Shown here in pieces: positions 7,563 to 19,949 of a stretch of DNA of 64,000 nt (its first letter is position 1; the number at the start of each line of letters is the position of its first letter). Source of the DNA: Acidobacteriota bacterium (GTDB lineage: Bacteria > Acidobacteriota > Vicinamibacteria > Vicinamibacterales > UBA2999). The notes under the pieces are model-generated. The model searched no databases, was not told the DNA's origin, and saw only the letters and a list, made by a program, of their open reading frames with translations. The stretch covers positions 248,001-312,000 of the forward strand of contig CANKJK010000003.1 of NCBI GenBank assembly GCA_947482665.1. Reading direction: 5' to 3'. The translations under genes and the position numbers were made by a program.

Positions 7563-9311
7563 ATGCCCGTTGTCCTCATTCTTCTGACCCTCGTCGCCCT
7601 CCTGGTCCCCCGCCCTGCCGCCGCGCAGAACCTGGTGGAGTGCCACCCCAGGGACGGCCACGACAACTACCGCACGCAGCACACACTCACCACGTCAGCC
7701 GCCAGCCCAGGCGCGGTGTGGGTCGGGGTCGAATACGGCGGCATCTTCAAGTCCACTGATGCCGGTGAGACCTGGCTCCGAGCCGACACGGGCATCACCG
7801 GGTACAACGACTCTGAGAGCGGCCAGCGGTGCATCCAGGAGATGGGCCGCATCGTCGTCGACCCGCAGAACGCGGCGCACGTGCTGATGAGCCGTGTGGA
7901 GTCACCCGGCACCATCACGATGCCGTTTTCTGAGAACGCCGGCGTCTGGGAGACCCGCAACGGCGGTGCCACCTGGGCGCAGCTCATCAAGCCAGGCATG
8001 AACGCCAGCGGCAGCGCCGCGCTCGCCATCGGGCCTGATGCCGCCATCTACAACGGGGTGAACAACAACCCCGCGTCGTGGGGCGGCGCGCCGCCGGACC
8101 TCTACAACACGACTGGTGTGCTCTACCGGTCCGCTGACGGCGGTGCGACCTGGCGGGAGCTGCCGACGGGGGCACCCCTGGGGCTGCGGTCCATCGCCGT
8201 GTTCGTGCATCCCAACGAGCCAGGTCACCTGTGGTTCGTCGTACTGCACGCGCTCAATGAGGAACCAGCGCAGCCCGGTCAGCAGCTCACCTATCTGGAG
8301 TCAAGGGACGGCGGCGAAACGTGGTCGCCGGGCTCCAACCGGTTTCCGGAGGCGTACCGCGTGCCCGTGGACGCCGCGGTGTCGCCCGCCAATTTCAATC
8401 ACCGCCTGCTCGTGACCGCAACGGCCAGCGGCGCGCAGGCCAGCTTCGCCACCCTCGACGGTGGCGCCACCTGGACGCAGATGAGCGACTACATGCAGGT
8501 GGCCCGCTACGACCCGCACGACGCGGCAGGCAACCACGTCGTCGGCTACGCACCATTCGGCCAGTCACCCGGTCTCTTCGAGAGTCGCAATGGCGGCCTG
8601 ACGTGGTCGCGGTTGGCGAACGTGCCGTCCGAGGTCGACAACCAGGCCAACTTCGGCGTCCGCGTCTCGGAGATCGCGTGGCATCCCACGAACCCGAACA
8701 CGATGTACATGTCGGGCAGCGGCGCGTATGTCTGGAAGTCCACGGACGGTGGGCGGAACTGGCGGACGGTCTTTACGCTTGAGCAGATGCGGACCACGAC
8801 TGACACGGTCCGCGAGGTCGCCAACCCGGTGTTCTCCGCGCCGTTCGTCTCGCTCGACCAGGCGGTCTCCTTTTACGCGTTTGGTGTCCCTCTCCCGTCG
8901 GGCGTGCAGAATCCCACCTACGAGATCGAAACGGCCGATGGGACAGCAGGGGTATTTGCCGTGTCGGAGGGCCGTGTCCTCGACGTGCTCCCGAACTCGC
9001 AGGGCGATTCGACCGTGACCGTGCTGCCGTTTGATGAATCCGTGTGGGTACTGATCTACGACCACGTCCGGAACGTACGGGTCGCTCGAGGCGACCAGCT
9101 GACGCCTGGTCTGCCACTCGGTACCGTGGGCCTGCTGAACAACGGGCGCGGCCGGACTGAGCTGCAGATTAATCAGTACGTCGCGACACCGGTCCTGGCG
9201 TACTGCCCGTCGCAGTTCGGCACGGCGGAGTTCAACGCGGGCATCGAGTCCGTCGCGCGCCGCCTGAATGGCAACGCGAACGTCTGCCTGGCCTCAACGG
9301 TTGCGCCGTAG
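7563..9311 (+). CDS. Exported Asp-box beta-propeller with M23-like tail
   Basis: The 582-residue protein begins with a signal peptide (hydrophobic to about residue 21, cut near AAAQN). Seven Asp-box/BNR motifs follow, among them STDAGETW, NGGATW, SADGGATW, SRDGGETW, LDGGATW, SRNGGLTW and STDGGRNW, indicating a sortilin/sialidase-like propeller over residues 40-415. From about 440 the sequence changes to a compact beta domain, GTAGVFAVSEGRVLDVLP to GDQLTPGLPLGTVG, which follows the LytM/M23 fold. The M23 HxH zinc motif is replaced by TELQIN, so this domain is probably binding-only. The ATG is preceded by a G-rich ribosome site (GAGGGGG). No glycosidase residues can be assigned. It may bind cell wall or surface glycans. 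Confidence 0.8.
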   Translation: MPVVLILLTLVALLVPRPAAAQNLVECHPRDGHDNYRTQHTLTTSAASPGAVWVGVEYGGIFKSTDAGETWLRADTGITGYNDSESGQRCIQEMGRIVVDPQNAAHVLMSRVESPGTITMPFSENAGVWETRNGGATWAQLIKPGMNASGSAALAIGPDAAIYNGVNNNPASWGGAPPDLYNTTGVLYRSADGGATWRELPTGAPLGLRSIAVFVHPNEPGHLWFVVLHALNEEPAQPGQQLTYLESRDGGETWSPGSNRFPEAYRVPVDAAVSPANFNHRLLVTATASGAQASFATLDGGATWTQMSDYMQVARYDPHDAAGNHVVGYAPFGQSPGLFESRNGGLTWSRLANVPSEVDNQANFGVRVSEIAWHPTNPNTMYMSGSGAYVWKSTDGGRNWRTVFTLEQMRTTTDTVREVANPVFSAPFVSLDQAVSFYAFGVPLPSGVQNPTYEIETADGTAGVFAVSEGRVLDVLPNSQGDSTVTVLPFDESVWVLIYDHVRNVRVARGDQLTPGLPLGTVGLLNNGRGRTELQINQYVATPVLAYCPSQFGTAEFNAGIESVARRLNGNANVCLASTVAP

Positions 9312-9354
9312 TCCGCAGATGACCGGTCTCCGGGCCTGATATTCTTCCGGCCTC

Positions 9355-11319
<1,965 letters not shown>

Positions 11320-11340
11320 TCCCGCGCCAGGCGAGCGGGC

Positions 11341-12333
11341 CTACGGCGTCCGTCGCCGCTGTTCGGGGTGCCCGCCTTCGGGTGCCGGCGGAATCTCGAT
11401 CCGCTCCACCCGGTTCCGGCCACCCGCCTTGGCTCGCATCAGCGCCTGTTCGGCCTGGGCGAGGACGTGGGCGCCCCGCACGCTTCCGCTGACGGCGTGT
11501 GAGTCCGCGACGAGCACGGCCACGCTGACCGTGATGGGGACGGGCTCGCCCGTCCTGTGGTCTTGCAGCGAGAGGCGCTCCTCCACCATCTTCCGCACCT
11601 GGTGCGCGAGCGGCTCGGCGTGGGCGGTCGGTGTTTCCGGCAGCAGCACGGCGAAGCTGTCTTCCCCGTGCCGGGCGACCCAGTCATGCTCCCGGAAGTA
11701 GGTTCGCATCACGATGCCAATGCGCTCAAGCACGCGATCGCCGAAGCCGTAGCCGTGCGCCACGTTGAGGTCCGACAGGCGATCCACATCCAGCAGGAGA
11801 AATGCCAGCGGATGTCCGAAGCGCTCGGCCCGCCGCAACTCCTTCTCGATGGCCAGTTCCAGGACGGCGCGGCTGTGGAGGGTCGTCCGCGCGTCTTCCA
11901 CCACGCGGCTGCCCACCTCGAACGCGTGATCAGCGGTGACGGCCAGCGCATCGTAGGCGGACGTGTGGACCAGGCGCACCACGACAGGCCAGGGTTCCGA
12001 CGTGGCGCCGATCTCGTCGTCGAGGGCCAGCTCATCCAGGAGCGTTCGCTCGACAAGGTGGATGAGCGCCGCGAGTTGCCGCGGGGCGAGTTGCTGCCCG
12101 GCGCAGCTGACGGCGAGCTCGGTGACCTCCGGGCCCCGGCGGTCGAGATCCGCATCGCGCAGAGAGGTTCTGAGGACCGCCAGCGTGAGTGCCACCAGGT
12201 GTTCCCGGACCTCCCCGGCGGCCTTGTCGCCAGCCGCGAACGGCGAGACGGACGCCGCGTCGGAGGCCAGCGCGGCCTGCCGGCGGTCGAGAATCGCAAC
12301 TATTCGCGCCCGAATTGCGGGGTGGTCCACCAC
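11341..12333 (-). CDS. GGDEF-family protein with degenerate active site
   Basis: The 330-residue protein has a C-terminal GGDEF fold (about residues 155-315): LEKE-like LELAIEKELRRAERFGHPLAFLLLDVDRLSDLNVAHGYGFGDRVLERIG leads to RHGEDSFAVLLPET. Where active diguanylate cyclases have GG(D/E)EF, this has GEDSF: the second glycine and the catalytic glutamate position are changed. The metal-binding aspartate of the LLLDVD segment remains. The N-terminal ~150 residues are helical without a recognised sensor or membrane segment, so it is cytoplasmic. It probably binds nucleotide or acts as an effector rather than making c-di-GMP, although family exceptions exist. The start is one of two adjacent GTG codons. 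It is divergent from the secretion ATPase gene. Confidence 0.82.
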   Translation of the reverse strand: MVDHPAIRARIVAILDRRQAALASDAASVSPFAAGDKAAGEVREHLVALTLAVLRTSLRDADLDRRGPEVTELAVSCAGQQLAPRQLAALIHLVERTLLDELALDDEIGATSEPWPVVVRLVHTSAYDALAVTADHAFEVGSRVVEDARTTLHSRAVLELAIEKELRRAERFGHPLAFLLLDVDRLSDLNVAHGYGFGDRVLERIGIVMRTYFREHDWVARHGEDSFAVLLPETPTAHAEPLAHQVRKMVEERLSLQDHRTGEPVPITVSVAVLVADSHAVSGSVRGAHVLAQAEQALMRAKAGGRNRVERIEIPPAPEGGHPEQRRRTP

Positions 12334-12445
12334 GGTCTCCTGTATCGGGTCCGGGGCCTAGAGTCAGTAGGCCCCCAGGCCCCCCTAACGCCGGACGCGG
12401 CTCTGACCGAAACAGACACTGGATGAACCAGAGGCGGAGCAGCCG

Positions 12446-14467
12446 GTGAGAAAGAAGCTGGGGGAGTGTCTCGTCCAGGCGGGTCTCATTACAGAGGCGG
12501 ACCTGCAGACCGCGCTTGAGGAGCATCGCCGCTCCGGGCAGCGGCTGGGCGTGGTCCTGGTCCGCCTGAACATGGCGACCGAGCGTCAGATTGCCAAGAC
12601 CCTGGCCTATCAGCTGGGTTTCACCTATGTGAACCTGGTGGAAACCCCGCCCGAACAGGCCGCGGTGGTTCTCATCCCCAAAGAGGTGGCGCTCAAGCGG
12701 AACTGCATCGCCGTGGGCCTGGAGAAGAACCAGCTGACGGTGGCCATGTCGGACCCGCTGCTCTTCTCCGTGGTGCAGGACCTGGAGTTCCAGACCGGGC
12801 ATCGGATCAAACAGGTGGTGGCGACCCGTGGCGAGATCGTGGATGCGATCCACGCCGCGTATCCGGATCGCGCGTTGACCCGTTCCACGACGCCCGGTGC
12901 GGGCGTGCTGTCCTCCCGAGGTCGTACGGCACCTGCCGGGTTCGCCGCCGAAGGGGGGAGCCTCACGCCGTATGCCGATGCGCCCATCGGGAACCGGCGC
13001 GCCGAAGACGCCATTTTCGAGTCGCCCGACCCGACGCAGGGTGCATCGTCGGACACGGGGCCGATCATCGAACTGGTCGACCTCATCATCCAGAGCGCGC
13101 TCAAGAGCCGCGCGAGCGACATTCACATCGAACCTGGTGAGAAGGGCGTCACGGTCCGACAACGACTCGATGGCCTCCTGAAGGAAGCCATGGACCTGCC
13201 CAAGTGGGTCCATGAAGGACTGGTCGCCCGCTTCAAGATCATGGCGGGCATGGACATCGCGGAAAAGCGGCTGCCGCAGGACGGCCGCCTGCGCACGCCG
13301 AGCGACGAAGGCCCCGAGGTGGATTTCCGCGTCTCCACCCTCCGGACCATCTTCGGCGAGAAGCTCGTGCTGCGCGTGCTGGACCACCGGAAAGGCGTGC
13401 CGCCGCTCGAGGAACTCGGGCTCGCCGCTCCGGTGCTCGAGCAGATCCGGCACTTCCTGCGTCATCAGCACGGAATGATTCTTGTCGTCGGTCCGACCGG
13501 ATCTGGCAAGACGACCACACTGTGCTCGGCCCTGACGGCCGTGCGGTCCGAGCGGACCAACATCGTCACCATCGAGGACCCGGTCGAGTATCAGATTCCC
13601 GGCGTCAACCAGACCCAGATCAACGACAAGATCAAACTGACGTTCGCCGGCGCCCTGCGGTCGATCCTCCGTCAGGATCCGGACGTCGTGCTGGTCGGCG
13701 AGATCCGTGACCAGGAGACGGCCCGCATCGCGATGCAGGCCGCGCAGACGGGTCACCTCGTCCTCTCGACGCTCCACACCGACGACGCGCCCAGCTGCAT
13801 CACGCGTCTGACCGACATCGGCATCGAACCCTACGTCTCGGCCTCTGCCCTCATCGGTGTCGTCGCGCAGCGGCTCATGCGCCGTCTGTGCACGCACTGC
13901 CGCCGGCCGTACACGCCGGACGCCGATACGCTGCGGGCGATGAGCGTGACCGATGAGGAAGCCGCCACGTTGACCTTCTATCGCGCCGTCGGGTGTGACC
14001 ACTGTCACCACACCGGGTACCGCGGCCGGGTCGGCATCTACGAGGTCATGCCGGTCAACGATCGGCTGCGGCGGCTGATTGCGCAGAAGGGGTCGGAGGC
14101 GCAGCTGCGCGAGGCGGCGATCTCAGGCGGCATGCTCTCACTGGGTGAGGACGGCCTCCAGAAGGTGAAAGCCGGCGTGACGACTCCGGACGAACTGCTG
14201 CGCGTGGTCACCGAGGTCAGGGCCGCCCGCGCCACATGCGCGGGTTGCGGCGCCAGTGTCTCGGCGGATTTCATGGCCTGTCCCAGCTGCGGGCATCGTG
14301 TGGGTGCCGGGTGCCCGCACTGCGAGCGTCCCCTGCAGCCGGGCTGGAAGTTCTGCCCCTACTGCTCCCGGAGCACGGAGGCACCGCGGCGTAGCAGCAA
14401 GCGGTTGCGTGATCGTCAAGAAGGCCGGGAATTGCCCGCCGGCAACGTCACCGGCTTTCGGAAGTAA
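12446..14467 (+). CDS. Type II secretion / type IV pilus assembly ATPase with extra zinc ribbons
   Basis: The 673-residue protein has an N-terminal MshEN domain (residues 1-150: LGECLVQAGLITEADLQTAL and LAYQLGFTYVNL), the kind that often binds c-di-GMP. The GspE/PilB motor follows: ASDIHIEPGEKG, Walker A VGPTGSGKTTT, Asp box TIEDPVEYQIPGVNQTQI, Walker B DPDVVLVGEIRD, and His box TGHLVLSTLHT. A tetracysteine zinc site (CTHC...CDHC) is as in GspE. After the motor, residues about 595-650 add a second set of CxxC pairs (CAGC, CPSC, CPHC, CPYC), a double zinc ribbon not usual for the family. The start is GTG at 12446. No other pilus or secretion gene is nearby. Confidence 0.93.
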   Translation: MRKKLGECLVQAGLITEADLQTALEEHRRSGQRLGVVLVRLNMATERQIAKTLAYQLGFTYVNLVETPPEQAAVVLIPKEVALKRNCIAVGLEKNQLTVAMSDPLLFSVVQDLEFQTGHRIKQVVATRGEIVDAIHAAYPDRALTRSTTPGAGVLSSRGRTAPAGFAAEGGSLTPYADAPIGNRRAEDAIFESPDPTQGASSDTGPIIELVDLIIQSALKSRASDIHIEPGEKGVTVRQRLDGLLKEAMDLPKWVHEGLVARFKIMAGMDIAEKRLPQDGRLRTPSDEGPEVDFRVSTLRTIFGEKLVLRVLDHRKGVPPLEELGLAAPVLEQIRHFLRHQHGMILVVGPTGSGKTTTLCSALTAVRSERTNIVTIEDPVEYQIPGVNQTQINDKIKLTFAGALRSILRQDPDVVLVGEIRDQETARIAMQAAQTGHLVLSTLHTDDAPSCITRLTDIGIEPYVSASALIGVVAQRLMRRLCTHCRRPYTPDADTLRAMSVTDEEAATLTFYRAVGCDHCHHTGYRGRVGIYEVMPVNDRLRRLIAQKGSEAQLREAAISGGMLSLGEDGLQKVKAGVTTPDELLRVVTEVRAARATCAGCGASVSADFMACPSCGHRVGAGCPHCERPLQPGWKFCPYCSRSTEAPRRSSKRLRDRQEGRELPAGNVTGFRK

Positions 14468-14484
14468 GCGACAATTCCCGGGAC

Positions 14485-15303
14485 GTGAAATCCCACTACG
14501 AACTGCTCGGTGTGGCACCCGATGCCCCGGCCGAGGAGATCAAGCGGGCCTTTCGCCGGGAGATTGCGAAATACCACCCGGACAAGGTTCAGCACCTCGG
14601 TCAGGAGTTTCAGGACATCGCGTCGGTCCGGGCAGCGGAACTCACGCGGGCCTACAAGACACTTACCGACCCGGGGCTGCGGGCCGAGTACGACACGACG
14701 GTCCCAGGCGCCGGTGCGCCGACTCCCCCCGCTGCGCCGGAGCCGGTTCCCGCAGCCGCGCCGGCCGCGGCTCAGCGCGCGCAGCCGGCTGAACCCGAGC
14801 CCCCTCGCGCGGCGCCCCAGGACCCACCCTCGGCCTCTCAGTTCGAGCGCGAACGCGCCGGCGCGCGCCAGTTCGTCTCGCGGGCGGCGATGGCCCGCTT
14901 CCGGGCCGCCCTCGACGCCGAATGCCCTGGCGCCCAGCCGTATCTGGTGGATGGCTTCGAGATCGGGTGCCTGCCGAAGGGGGCCTTCTTCTCATTCAGG
15001 CTGCCGCCGCGCCTGCTCGCCAGGCAGACCGCCGCTGTGACCGCCGAGGCCGTCGGGCAGACAGCCAGCCTGCTCGCCAGAGTGAAGAAAGACGGCCAAC
15101 GGGACCTGTGCGTGTTTCTGCTGGGAGAGGAACTGGCGCCGCCGTCCGCGCTGGCGCCGGCTGTGGCCGAGCTTCGGCGCCGGGTCACGGGGGCTGGCGG
15201 CACGCTGTTCATCGTGCCGGTCAGCACGCAGGATTGGCGTGCCCACATGCCGGCGGATGCGCCGGACCTGGTGCGGGCGATTCTCGCCCGTCTGAAACCG
15301 TAG
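14485..15303 (+). CDS. J-domain (DnaJ-like) protein
   Basis: Residues 1-70 form a J domain: [20 protein letters not shown], then the invariant HPD in AKYHPDK and [17 protein letters not shown] domains recruit DnaK and stimulate its ATPase. A Pro/Ala-rich linker (about 75-120) leads to a C-terminal alpha/beta domain of about 150 residues with no zinc fingers or G/F region, so this is a class C-type J protein with a private client domain. That domain ends in alternating strands ([11 protein letters not shown] and [13 protein letters not shown]) and is unassigned. GTG at 14485 lies 17 nt after the secretion ATPase stop, so the two may be co-expressed, with a role in handling that motor as one possibility. 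Confidence 0.88.
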   Translation: MKSHYELLGVAPDAPAEEIKRAFRREIAKYHPDKVQHLGQEFQDIASVRAAELTRAYKTLTDPGLRAEYDTTVPGAGAPTPPAAPEPVPAAAPAAAQRAQPAEPEPPRAAPQDPPSASQFERERAGARQFVSRAAMARFRAALDAECPGAQPYLVDGFEIGCLPKGAFFSFRLPPRLLARQTAAVTAEAVGQTASLLARVKKDGQRDLCVFLLGEELAPPSALAPAVAELRRRVTGAGGTLFIVPVSTQDWRAHMPADAPDLVRAILARLKP

Positions 15304-15328
15304 CCGCCCGCGGCACGTCCTACCTGCC

Positions 15329-16012
15329 ATGGCCCTCATCGAGACCCACGACCTCTGGAAGACCTACCGCATGGGCGACGAGGAGATTCACGCCCTCCGC
15401 GGCGTCTCCGTCGGCATCGAGCGGGGCGAGTACGCCGCGATCATGGGGCCGTCGGGTTCCGGCAAGTCGACCCTGATGAATCTGATCGGCTGCCTGGACA
15501 CGGCATCGAAGGGGACCTACCACCTCAACGGGAAGGAGGTCAGCACGATGAACGACAACGAGCTGGCCCGCATCCGGAATGAGGAGATCGGGTTCGTCTT
15601 CCAGACCTTCAACCTGCTGCCGAGGGCCACGGCCCTGCAGAATGTCGAGTTGCCGCTGGTCTACGCGGGCGTGCCGGCCAAGGAGCGTCAGGCGCGCGCG
15701 CGGGAAGCACTCGAGAAGGTGGAACTCGGCTCGCGCATGCAGCACAAGCCGAATGAAATGTCAGGCGGGCAGCGTCAGCGCGTGGCGATTGCCCGTGCGC
15801 TCGTGAACAACCCGTCGATTCTCCTGGCGGACGAACCGACGGGCAATCTGGATACGAAGACCGGCATCGAAATCATGGCGCTCTTCGCCCGGCTCCACGA
15901 GGCCGGGAACACGATCGTGCTCGTCACCCACGAGCCGGAAGTGGCCGCCCACGCGAAGCGGGCGATCCATATCCGGGACGGCCAGGTCGAAAAAGACGTC
16001 CGGGCTGCCTGA
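15329..16012 (+). CDS. LolD/MacB-type ABC transporter ATPase
   Basis: The 227-residue ATP-binding subunit has Walker [18 protein letters not shown]-loop [23 protein letters not shown], signature [15 protein letters not shown], Walker [15 protein letters not shown] and switch histidine VLVTHEP. The FNLLP and DEPTGNLD spellings are typical of the LolD/MacB/FtsE group, which drives MacB-type mechanotransmission or lipoprotein release. No permease is next to it; the following gene is convergent with only 6 nt between stops, so its partner must be elsewhere. The start is ATG at 15329, 25 nt after the J-protein gene, which puts it in the same transcription unit. Confidence 0.92.
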   Translation: MALIETHDLWKTYRMGDEEIHALRGVSVGIERGEYAAIMGPSGSGKSTLMNLIGCLDTASKGTYHLNGKEVSTMNDNELARIRNEEIGFVFQTFNLLPRATALQNVELPLVYAGVPAKERQARAREALEKVELGSRMQHKPNEMSGGQRQRVAIARALVNNPSILLADEPTGNLDTKTGIEIMALFARLHEAGNTIVLVTHEPEVAAHAKRAIHIRDGQVEKDVRAA

Positions 16013-16018
16013 CGGCGG

Positions 16019-16552
16019 CTACTTCTTCCGGTCCTTCACGTAACCCAGCGCGTAATCCTTCACGCGCTGATTCGCCAGCCCGAGGTCGGTCGCTTCCTTC
16101 AGCGCCTTCTCCTCCTCCCAGCCGTCGACCATCATGCGCTTGATGTACCACATGGCGGCGGCACGCCCGCCCCCCGCGCAGTGGATGTAGGCCGGCTGGT
16201 TCCCCGGCTTCACGATCTCCTTGAGGAACTGGTCGCCCACCGCGAAGTCGCCCTTGGCCAGGTCGAACGGCAGATTGACGAACGTCATCCCCGCCTCGGC
16301 CGCCGACGCGGACTCTGCCGCAACATCGTTGCCCTGCTCGGTTGCCATCCGCAGGTTGAAGACGGCGGAAAAGCCCATCCTCTTCAGTTCCTTGAGCGCG
16401 GCGGGCGACGTTGAGCCGCCGCACGCGACGGTCGTCTCAGCCCTGGCGAAGTTGACCACGCCGTCGACCTTGTCCTTTGTGACCTGCTGCGCGAATGCGA
16501 CGCCGGTGCTGAGCGTGAGCGCCAGTGCGCCCGCTGCGATCTGCCACTTCAT
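16019..16552 (-). CDS. Exported DUF442-like phosphatase-fold protein
   Basis: The 177-residue protein has a signal peptide (MKWQIAAGALALTLSTGVAF, cut near FAQQ). The mature part has the dual-specificity phosphatase/DUF442 fold: an N-terminal NFARAETTVACGGS, LKRMGFSAVFNLRMATEQG, FVNLPFDLAKGDFAV, then the P-loop AYIHCAGGGRAAAMWYIKRMM. The loop is C-X4-R, one residue shorter than C-X5-R of classical tyrosine phosphatases but matching the shorter loop of the DUF442/Blh group. Its function outside the cytoplasm is unknown. It lies after the long inverted repeat at 16604-16714 and is convergent with the ABC ATPase. Confidence 0.78.
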   Translation of the reverse strand: MKWQIAAGALALTLSTGVAFAQQVTKDKVDGVVNFARAETTVACGGSTSPAALKELKRMGFSAVFNLRMATEQGNDVAAESASAAEAGMTFVNLPFDLAKGDFAVGDQFLKEIVKPGNQPAYIHCAGGGRAAAMWYIKRMMVDGWEEEKALKEATDLGLANQRVKDYALGYVKDRKK

Positions 16553-16603
16553 GATTGAGCCTCCACGGTCGACATTCTAGCGCCCCGGCTGAGCTGGTGC
16601 CTC

Positions 16604-16714
16604 GGGGAGTGCGGAGGGCCAACGTGCCTCCTGCGCTCCGCGGGCGCGTCAGAAGTCCACCCGGGCTTGTTCCCTTCAGTCGCGCTGGAGGCACGTTGGC
16701 TCTCCGCACTCCCC
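16604..16714. repeat. Long inverted repeat (28-bp arms) between minus-strand genes
   Basis: The arms at 16604-16631 and 16687-16714 are complementary at 27 of 28 positions, starting GGGGAGTGCGGAG on the left. One mismatch inward, a further GCGC/GCGC stretch of 4 bp extends the stem, leaving a loop of about 44 nt. It sits between the 3' end of the dppF-like gene and the exported phosphatase-like gene. It could end transcription of the upstream operon, or be a small palindromic repeat element present elsewhere in the genome. No second copy is in this window. Confidence 0.7.
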
Positions 16715-16730
16715 GGTGGTGTCGCGGGTG

Positions 16731-17606
16731 TCAGACCCGGGCCCAGTGCCCCGCGGTCACCTCTCGGAGCGGCAGCTCGGAGCCTGAGTCGGCCAGAGCG
16801 GCTGTGGGCACCAGCGGCTGGTCCGGGTCGAGGGACGGGATCGCGGTCAGGAGCGCCCGCGTGTAGGCGTGCTGTGGCGTGGCAAAGAGTGCGCGGGCTG
16901 GCGCCAGTTCGACGATCTGTCCCCGCCGCATCACGGCCACCCGGTCGCAGAAGTCCGCCACCAGCCGCAGGTCATGCGAGATGAACAGGTAGGTGAGACC
17001 CAGCCGCGCCTGAAGGTCCCGAAGTAGCGCGACGACCTGCGCCTGGATGGAGACGTCCAGTGCGGAGACGGCTTCGTCGAGGATCACGAGCTTCGGCTCC
17101 AGGGCCAGCGCCCGGGCGATCCCGATGCGCTGCCGCTGCCCGCCGCTGAACTCGTGCGGGAAGCGCCGCCGGTGATCGGGGTCGAGACCCACGAGGGAGA
17201 AGAGCTCCACCACCTGGGCCTCACGGTCCGTGGCCGTGCCGATGGCGTGAATCTCCAGCGGCTCGCGGACGATCGCGTCCACGCGCATGCGCGGGTTGAG
17301 CGAGGAATAGGGATCCTGAAACACGATCTGGATGTCGCGCCGCGCGAGGCGCAGCCGCGCCGGTGAGAAGTCCGTCACCTCTTCGCCCCGGAAGCGCACG
17401 GAGCCCGATGTGGGCTCAATGAGCCGGAGGATGGTGCGTCCCGTCGTGCTCTTGCCGCAGCCCGACTCCCCGACCAGGCCGAACGTCTCGCCCTCATCAA
17501 TGTGAAAGGAGACGTCGTCCACGGCGCGCAGCGGCTCTCCGGCCCGCCAGCCGTCACGCCGTGGGAAGTGCTTCGTCAGGTGCTCGACCTGGAGCAACGG
17601 CGTCAT
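16731..17606 (-). CDS. Oligo/dipeptide ABC transporter ATPase, DppF/OppF type
   Basis: The 291-residue ATPase carries the peptide-transporter signature: [37 protein letters not shown] (Walker [10 protein letters not shown]), [48 protein letters not shown] and FISHDL. The [11 protein letters not shown] stretch is characteristic of OppF/DppF. It normally pairs with DppD and two inner-membrane permeases plus a binding protein. Here the DppD partner overlaps it by 4 nt (ATGA), but no permease or binding protein is in the window. Walker B reads DEAVSALD, as in this family. It is the last gene of the eno operon. Confidence 0.93.
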   Translation of the reverse strand: MTPLLQVEHLTKHFPRRDGWRAGEPLRAVDDVSFHIDEGETFGLVGESGCGKSTTGRTILRLIEPTSGSVRFRGEEVTDFSPARLRLARRDIQIVFQDPYSSLNPRMRVDAIVREPLEIHAIGTATDREAQVVELFSLVGLDPDHRRRFPHEFSGGQRQRIGIARALALEPKLVILDEAVSALDVSIQAQVVALLRDLQARLGLTYLFISHDLRLVADFCDRVAVMRRGQIVELAPARALFATPQHAYTRALLTAIPSLDPDQPLVPTAALADSGSELPLREVTAGHWARV

Positions 17607-18397
17607 GTCCGTGGGACTCCCGGCACGGCGGCCAGCAGCGCCTGCGTATAGGCTTCGCGCGGCGCTCGCAACACCCGCCGTACATCGCCCGATTCCACGA
17701 TGCGACCCCGGTGCATGACCGCCACGTCGTCCGCCATCTGGGCCACGACGCCGAAGTCGTGCGTGATGAGCAGGAGCGCCAGCTGGAAGCGGTCGCGGAG
17801 ATCCCTGAGCAGCGCCAGCACCTCGGCCTGCACGGTGACGTCAAGCGCGGTCGTCGGTTCGTCGGCAATCACGAGCGGCGGACGGCAGGCGAGGGCCATG
17901 GCGATGACGACCCGCTGGCGCAGGCCGCCGGAGAGCTGGTGTGGGTAGTCACGGGCGCGCACGGACGCCTGCGGCACGCGCACCGCTTCAAGCAGTTCCA
18001 CGGCCCGGTCCATGGCCGCAGCGCCACGCGCCAGCCTATGAATCCGCAGGACTTCGGCGATCTGGTCGCCGACCCGCATCACCGGGTCGAGCGCGGTCAT
18101 CGGTTCCTGAAAGATGAGCGAAATGCCAGCGCCGCGCACCGCCCGCATGGCCGGTGCGTCGAGTGTCGACAGGTCGCGCCCCTGGAAGCGGACGAGTCCG
18201 CTCCGCATGTGGGCGCGAGGTGGCAGCAGCCGGAGGATGGCGAGTGCCGTCAGCGACTTGCCGCTGCCGGACTCGCCGACGAGGCTCAGCGTCCGTCCGG
18301 CCTCGAGCGAAAAGGAGATGCCGTCCAGCGCGGGCCCGGCCGTGCCATCGAAGGTGACGGTGAGACCCGACACCTCGAGGAGCGGCGCGGGGCTCAT
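17603..18397 (-). CDS. Oligo/dipeptide ABC transporter ATPase, DppD/OppD type
   Basis: The 264-residue protein has Walker [23 protein letters not shown]-loop [22 protein letters not shown], signature [16 protein letters not shown], Walker [21 protein letters not shown] and [27 protein letters not shown] and the EPMTALDP spelling place it with OppD/DppD. It starts 4 nt after the mutase stop and overlaps dppF by 4 nt, so the pair is translated in the order mutase-dppD-dppF. It is slightly shorter than typical OppD (about 320 residues), lacking much of the C-terminal extension that often carries an Fe-S motif. The membrane partners lie elsewhere. Confidence 0.92.
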   Translation of the reverse strand: MSPAPLLEVSGLTVTFDGTAGPALDGISFSLEAGRTLSLVGESGSGKSLTALAILRLLPPRAHMRSGLVRFQGRDLSTLDAPAMRAVRGAGISLIFQEPMTALDPVMRVGDQIAEVLRIHRLARGAAAMDRAVELLEAVRVPQASVRARDYPHQLSGGLRQRVVIAMALACRPPLVIADEPTTALDVTVQAEVLALLRDLRDRFQLALLLITHDFGVVAQMADDVAVMHRGRIVESGDVRRVLRAPREAYTQALLAAVPGVPRT

Positions 18398-18401
18398 GCG
18401 C

Positions 18402-19948
<1,547 letters not shown>

Positions 19949-19949
<1 letters not shown>

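Noticed and set aside
12032-14011. Long minus-strand frame opposite the secretion ATPase
   Set aside because: Antisense shadow; composition is not protein-like and it conflicts with a clear gene.
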